Assembly (NCBI RefSeq): GCF_001522545.3
Contig: NC_031768.1
Span: forward strand, 111,109,212 to 111,173,211
Reading direction: 5' to 3'
Origin: Parus major
Lineage: Eukaryota; Chordata; Aves; Passeriformes; Paridae
Length of the DNA: 64,000 nt
The notes beneath the pieces were generated by a model that saw only the letters and a list, made by a program, of their open reading frames with translations, did not search any database and was not told where the DNA came from. Positions 62,601-64,000 of the stretch are shown here, in pieces. The stretch's first letter is position 1; every line of letters begins with the position of its first letter. The position numbers and the translations under genes were made by a program.

Positions 62601-64000
62601 CACTACACAGAGCACTCACTAATTAAAAATAAATAAATCGAAACTTAGATTTCTCTGCACATTCTGCTCTTGTTACCTGTGTAACTTGATTTTTAAAGAT
62701 TTTTGATGTCTTCTAAAGCTTTTTGAGTTGCCATTCTTTTCAACCAGCTTCAGCATGAACATTCTTCCTCTATGATTAGTCTTGCACTTGAGTTAAAGAT
62801 CTAATTCCATAATGAGCTCATCAGGTTATGGGAGCTTCTCCATCTATCATTTATGCAATCCATTTATGACTGAAAAGGCACACACATTATTGCAAAGCAT
62901 TACTAACCACTGTAACGACCTCTAAGCATTTTTTAAGAACTTTTTTGTTTGGTTTTTCTGCCCACAGTCAAGCTTTAATTAAGATTGCAGTTAACTGAGG
63001 CCTCACAGGCTACGTCTGGGCCATTTTCAATTTAGTGGCTCATCTCTGGCTACATTCTGGATTGCTACAGCACAACAATTTTCAGAAGCTAAAATTGTCT
63101 AACCAGGGATTATTATACAGAATGTCTGACCTCTCTTTTCACACCTAAAGGATGGAAAAGCAGTATTTCTCAGGTAATGCACTTTGCCTGCAGACCCATT
63201 GGATTTGGCTCTGAAACTCCAGGTGAAGATCACGCTTGATGAATAATCACAGATTTAACATCCTCAGTCCAACTTTGCTTCTGCTCAACATTTGCACCAG
63301 ATAAAGTGTAGTTAAAAAAATAATTTAAGCAAAAAATATTTCTTCTGAGTGAACAGAGGAATAGTTTTATCATGTAGAGTTTTTTTTCCTGACCGTGCAT
63401 GCATAAATTTTACTATTCAGGGTAAAACTATGGTTTCACTATTATTATTTTAATAGAGACTAAAACAACATTTCCACTTTCTGAGCAGAACCAAATGTGT
63501 TACAGAGGCATCTGTTTATAGCTGTCAAAGGTCTGGCTTCTCAGCAGGTGTGAAATCACCAATAACTAACATACCTGCAAATTCCAGTCACGGTTTTTAT
63601 ATGGAAACAGTCTGGCTGATGATGCAGAAGTGAAACGTGGACAAAAGGCAGGGTTTTTTCCACTAAAGACCTGGCTGAATCTCAACAGATAACCTAGAAC
63701 AAATCTCTTTTGCAGAAATACAATTACTATCAAAGCACAGTAAAATATACATATGCCACATCACCCGCAAGGCTGTTGAAAATACTTGGAAATGTGCTGC
63801 TTAATAGCTTAGCACTGGAATTCAAATTGAGAGCACCTCTTTTTATTTCATTAAGACTTCTGATTTGGTTTTGATATCCTAATTTTTCATGACTAACTTT
63901 TGAGTAGTGAGCACTTGAGAATATTGTAATTTTTTTAATCTACTTTTTTTTCCAGTTAAAGTTAACCAACACTTAGCTTTCTACAGCTGATTTCTTCTCC
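59628..64000. other. Intergenic DNA at the right edge: no gene recognised
   Basis: Mixed AT-rich sequence with an A run at 61260-61276. Open frames (the longest about 120 codons near 61230-61604 and 110 codons on the minus strand at 62122-62454) have no recognisable domain. No RNA gene or clear transposon is visible. Confidence 0.65.

Noticed and set aside
1..64000. A previously undescribed multi-gene system
   Set aside because: The window is explained by three known vertebrate genes, introns, CR1 remnants and simple repeats; nothing supports a new system beyond the single weak exon-like segment near 59.3 kb.

Overview
This window is vertebrate nuclear DNA and most likely from a bird. It carries spliced genes in the order ARL13B - STX19 - PROS1, which is the gene neighbourhood I know from tetrapods. 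The only clear interspersed repeats are CR1-type LINE fragments, and the genes are compact: PROS1 coding exons fit in about 20 kb and ARL13B in under 30 kb. No bacterial, phage, CRISPR or operon structure is present. I cannot name the species from the sequence alone.

Left part (1-28.9 kb, minus strand): ARL13B, the ciliary ARF-like GTPase. Nine coding exons can be placed, with phases that join without error, giving 395 complete residues plus one base of the next codon. The last coding exon and the 3' UTR lie beyond the left edge. The start codon sits at 25983, and a probable non-coding first exon lies in a CpG island near 28.5-28.8 kb. The ~16 kb intron between coding exons 3 and 4 holds STX19 on the opposite (plus) strand as one uninterrupted coding exon (17367-18245, 292 aa).

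Middle part (28.4-51.2 kb): a GC-rich island at 28.44-29.62 kb separates the 5' ends of ARL13B (leftward) and PROS1 (rightward) and looks like a shared bidirectional promoter. PROS1 (vitamin K-dependent protein S) is complete in 15 coding exons from 29298 to 48998, 662 aa: signal peptide, propeptide, Gla domain, thrombin-sensitive loop, four EGF modules and two laminin-G/SHBG-like domains. Several polyadenylation signals follow.

Right part (51.2-64 kb): intergenic. It contains a striking pair of adjacent tandem arrays (a 12-bp minisatellite at 57.9-58.06 kb and a hexamer array at 58.12-58.68 kb, the latter broken by a single undetermined base) and one short exon-like open segment near 59.3-59.5 kb that I cannot assign. 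The rest shows no recognisable gene.

I found no new multi-gene system. The observations most worth a second look are relocated arginines in the protein S thrombin-sensitive loop, the layered tandem arrays, the upstream start codons overlapping the ARL13B start, and the unassigned exon-like segment. The three genes have separate jobs (ciliary signalling, epithelial membrane fusion, anticoagulation and phagocytosis); their closeness is positional rather than a pathway.
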